38,161 bases of DNA from Bacillus sp. (in: firmicutes) (GTDB taxonomy: Bacteria; Bacillota; Bacilli; Bacillales; Salisediminibacteriaceae): positions 1 through 38,161 of the forward strand of contig JAJOJL010000164.1 in NCBI GenBank assembly GCA_021208645.1, given 5' to 3'. Below, piece after piece: positions 36,193 through 38,161 of this stretch (position 1 is the first letter of the stretch; every line of letters starts with the position of its first letter). The notes under the pieces are model-generated. The model ran no database searches and was not told where the DNA came from. It saw only the letters and a list, made by a program, of their open reading frames with translations. The position numbers were made by a program, and so were the translations under genes.

Positions 36193-36504
36193 CCCTACAA
36201 CACCCCTTTTAAATATCGTTAATATGATTATACTGTGATCTGACAATAATACCAAGTGTTATTATTAGGTACTAACTACTTTTTTAAAAAAATTGTGATA
36301 ATTTGTAAGCAATTTATTATTTTACTAGATTCTTTTGCCAAAATTAAACTTTTCTTATAAAAACTAGCATCCATTTGCAAGTAAGTGATATTAGTTTTGC
36401 CGTATTTCACAACAGGAAAAACAAACATGAATATGATCATTACTATATTATTTACATTGGTAGATTGCTCCTTTATAATTACTAGAAAAGCGAGGTGAAG
36501 GATT

Positions 36505-37167
36505 TTGGCAGTGGTAACAGTAGATTTTGACGGCACTCTCTACCAAGGGAATTCCTTTAAAGTAATGTTTCAATTTGGAAGAAAATCATTTGGACCGAAG
36601 GAATGGGCCATCGTATTTGTAGGAGTTATGAAATCTTTGATCGTTGGCATGCTGAAAGGAAAAAATGCTTTGCGAATAGAATTTTTCAAGGCATTTGGGA
36701 GGACCTTCAAAGGAAAAACGGAAGAAGAACTAGATGATTTTTTTGATGAATTGGTTCAGATGGGAAAAAAGGACGTAAACTACGATTTAGTGTTGAAAAT
36801 TCTTGAGCACCAGCGTAATGGAGATACGGTTATTATTCTCTCAGGGGCACTCCATCCATTTTTAAAGGCGTTCACGAAAGAACTAGAGTTAGATGTTCAC
36901 GTCATCAGTACGACGCTAATTTTCGATGAGAAGGGGTTTTGTACAGGCGAACTAGGTGAAATTATTAACGGTCAGGAAAAGGTGAAACAAATTCAAGCTT
37001 GGTTGGAACATCAAGGAGCTACCTCCCCTTTAGATGTTTGGGCGTATGCAGACAGTGAAAGTGATATCCCTTTATTCCAATATGCTGAGCATCCTGTAGT
37101 AGTAAATCCTGATTCTGACATGAAAAAAATTGCAGAAGAAAATAAATGGCCAATTTTTGCATCGTAG
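36505..37167 (+). CDS. HAD-IB family phosphatase (SerB-like fold)
   Basis: A 220-residue HAD hydrolase. Motif I DFDGT with nucleophile Asp7 and acid Asp9, motif II IILSGA, a conserved Lys region (NGQEKVKQIQ) and motif III AYADSESDIPLF are intact, so it should be an active phosphatase. The helical cap between motifs I and II marks subclass IB, as in phosphoserine phosphatase; the substrate is not predicted. TTG start with AGGTGAAGG six bases upstream. The 312-bp gap before it (36193-36504) is A/T rich and shows no gene. A degenerate copy of its 3' part lies at 37763-37829. Confidence 0.9.
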   Translation: MAVVTVDFDGTLYQGNSFKVMFQFGRKSFGPKEWAIVFVGVMKSLIVGMLKGKNALRIEFFKAFGRTFKGKTEEELDDFFDELVQMGKKDVNYDLVLKILEHQRNGDTVIILSGALHPFLKAFTKELELDVHVISTTLIFDEKGFCTGELGEIINGQEKVKQIQAWLEHQGATSPLDVWAYADSESDIPLFQYAEHPVVVNPDSDMKKIAEENKWPIFAS

Positions 37168-37207
37168 AGACTACAATGCTGAGTAGCTATGTACAATATT
37201 TCATTTT

Positions 37208-37243
37208 AGACATCTTGTAATAATAGGTGTCTTTTATTTTTGG
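37208..37243 (+). terminator. terminator of the HAD phosphatase gene
   Basis: AGACATC / GGTGTCT stem (one G-T pair, 11-base loop) followed by TTTATTTTT, about 40 bases after the stop codon. Confidence 0.75.
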
Positions 37244-37324
37244 AATTGTTGACTAGATTTTTGGAGCAGCATGTTTCACTACTCTTTTTAAAGGGAATTA
37301 TAGTAGAAAAAAGGGGTGTGGGCA

Positions 37325-37600
37325 ATGAAAGAAGCAAAACCAGTAACTAACGTAGTACTTAAACATAAGGAAAAACAAACCCTCGAGGAGTTTGCTGTTG
37401 TTTTAGAATCGATTGCCAAGAAATTAAAAGAAAAGGGTGAATTTACCTTCACGCAGGGGGGAGAAGCCATATCCATTGCCCCTGGAAGAATAATTAAAGC
37501 GGAGTACGAATACACAACAAAAGGTAACAAACATTCCTTTGAAATCGAGATCGACTGGTACGAAGGGGAAGAAGAATTAAAATCGATGAGTATTGAGTAA
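37325..37600 (+). CDS. amphi-Trp domain protein
   Basis: A 91-residue protein of the amphi-Trp family (TIGR04354 type), recognised by the alternating hydrophobic C-terminal strands around KAEYEYTTKGNKHSFEIEIDWYEG and the preceding helix LEEFAVVLESIAKKLKEKG. Function unknown. ATG at 37325 is preferred over GTG 37316 because AAAGGGG lies at proper spacing before it. It has its own terminator 40 bases after the stop, and the HAD gene upstream has one too, so it is monocistronic. Confidence 0.82.
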   Translation: MKEAKPVTNVVLKHKEKQTLEEFAVVLESIAKKLKEKGEFTFTQGGEAISIAPGRIIKAEYEYTTKGNKHSFEIEIDWYEGEEELKSMSIE

Positions 37601-37640
37601 TAAGTTGCTTTACACTGAATGGATTTTTAAATATAAATAG

Positions 37641-37680
37641 GCTGAGTAAAGGTAGATCTGACCCTTTACTCAGCTTTTTT
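37641..37680 (+). terminator. strong rho-independent terminator of the amphi-Trp gene
   Basis: GCTGAGTAAAGG / CCTTTACTCAGC, a near perfect 12-bp stem with a short loop, followed by TTTTTT. Confidence 0.95.
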
Positions 37681-37762
37681 ATGGTGGTTGGGAGTAAGTT
37701 TTAGAAGGACAAACAAATTCAGGCCTGATTGAAAAATCAAGAAACTGGCTCCCATATCGTTA

Positions 37763-37829
37763 AGTGATATGCCTTTATGCCAATATTTAGAGCATCTGGT
37801 AGATGTAAATCCTGATTCTCACCTAAACT
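37763..37829 (+). pseudogene. decayed duplicate fragment of the HAD phosphatase 3' end
   Basis: About 67 bases (AGTGATAT-CCTTTAT-CCAATAT through GTAAATCCTGATTCT) align without gaps to 37060-37124 in the HAD gene. The translation SDMPLCQYLEHLVDVNPDSH corresponds to SDIPLFQYAEHPVVVNPDSD. No start, no upstream homology and no further match, so it is a relic of a partial duplication or of a lost paralogue. Beyond it, 37830-37979 is A/T rich leader of the last gene. Confidence 0.75.
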
Positions 37830-37979
37830 ACGCTTTTGACGCAACGAGTTTCCTTCCTCACCAATCTACGATTTTACATTCCATGTTTTTTTTCTCTATG
37901 ATTAGGTTATTGCATATGTATAAGTTAATTTCAAAATAATATTAACTTGCTAGTAGATTTAAAAAGGTGTGATTAACTA

Positions 37980-38161
37980 ATGCAACGTATGCTTAAATCT
38001 AATATCGTTTTTTTATTATCGGCTACCATAGTATTTGTTATAGGTATTTGGGGATTTATATACCCTTAGAAATGAAGCAAATGATGACAGATGTACTAGC
38101 AATTATTATCGATGGTTTCGTTGGTTTTATGTATAAGTACTAGTATTTTCATAGTTTTTGT
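37980..38161 (+). pseudogene. BCCT-family transporter, N-terminal fragment with frame breaks at the window edge
   Basis: ATG 37980 (AAAGGTG ten bases upstream) opens MQRMLKSNIVFLLSATIVFVIGIWGFIYP, a first membrane helix with the WGFIYP end typical of betaine/carnitine/choline transporters such as OpuD. It then stops at TAG. In other frames the family sequence continues: EMKQMMTDVLAIIIDGF, then WFYV, then a serine-rich start of the second helix. Three single-base deletions near 38066, 38120 and 38133 would restore it. The gene runs off the right edge, where sequence quality may simply be low. Confidence 0.65.

Overview
The window looks like chromosomal DNA of a low-GC, Gram-positive, spore-former-type bacterium (Bacillaceae). 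Gene content supports this: dbpA with the YxiN-type RNA-binding tail, catE, an EcsA/EcsB-like transporter pair, DegV, DUF438, ClpP, strong GGAGG-type ribosome binding sites and frequent TTG/GTG starts. It begins inside the 5' end of a 16S rRNA gene and breaks off inside a BCCT transporter gene, so it may be a whole contig bounded by an rRNA repeat.

Layout. 1-564: 16S rRNA 5' end (minus) with leader and tandem promoters. 907-3150: AIM24-family gene, divergent from a DUF438/hemerythrin/PAS gene preceded by a good Fnr-type site. 3153-4465: ECF-like sigma factor followed by clpP. 4679-4908: a 52-bp tandem array. 4940-8311: aldo/keto reductase and catE, divergent from a frameshifted fumarase/aspartase. 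8363-8467: a 21-bp array. 8518-13554: five-gene peptide/nickel-type ABC importer (one permease frameshifted). 13779-14839: di-heme peroxidase lipoprotein. 15090-15245: a second 52-bp array. 15335-24415: four-gene PglZ-type (BREX-like) defence operon. 24514-26432: ABC exporter pair. 26540-27110: two more 52-bp arrays around a terminator. 27101-37600: GNAT, glutathionyl-hydroquinone-reductase-like protein, phospholipase D family protein, small coiled-coil membrane protein, dbpA, DUF2254, an orphan histidine kinase, a DegV gene with an in-frame amber stop, a HAD phosphatase and an amphi-Trp protein.

The most interesting system is the operon at 24415-15335: a DUF6079-type P-loop ATPase, a Zn-ribbon DNA methyltransferase, a PglZ phosphatase-fold protein and a small BrxA-like protein. 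It resembles type 3 BREX but lacks obvious BrxF and BrxHII helicase genes. Its ATPase gene is read here in three pieces because of two opposite single-base indels.

Two patterns cut across the window. First, five intergenic tandem arrays (three sequence families) have exact periods of 52 or 21 bp, close to five and two turns of B-DNA. Second, at least nine single-base indels, many of them in A/T homopolymers, break otherwise normal genes. This points to sequencing error or active gene decay and must be settled from reads before any 'pseudogene' here is believed. All family assignments rest on recognition of motifs and remembered homologues, not on searches.
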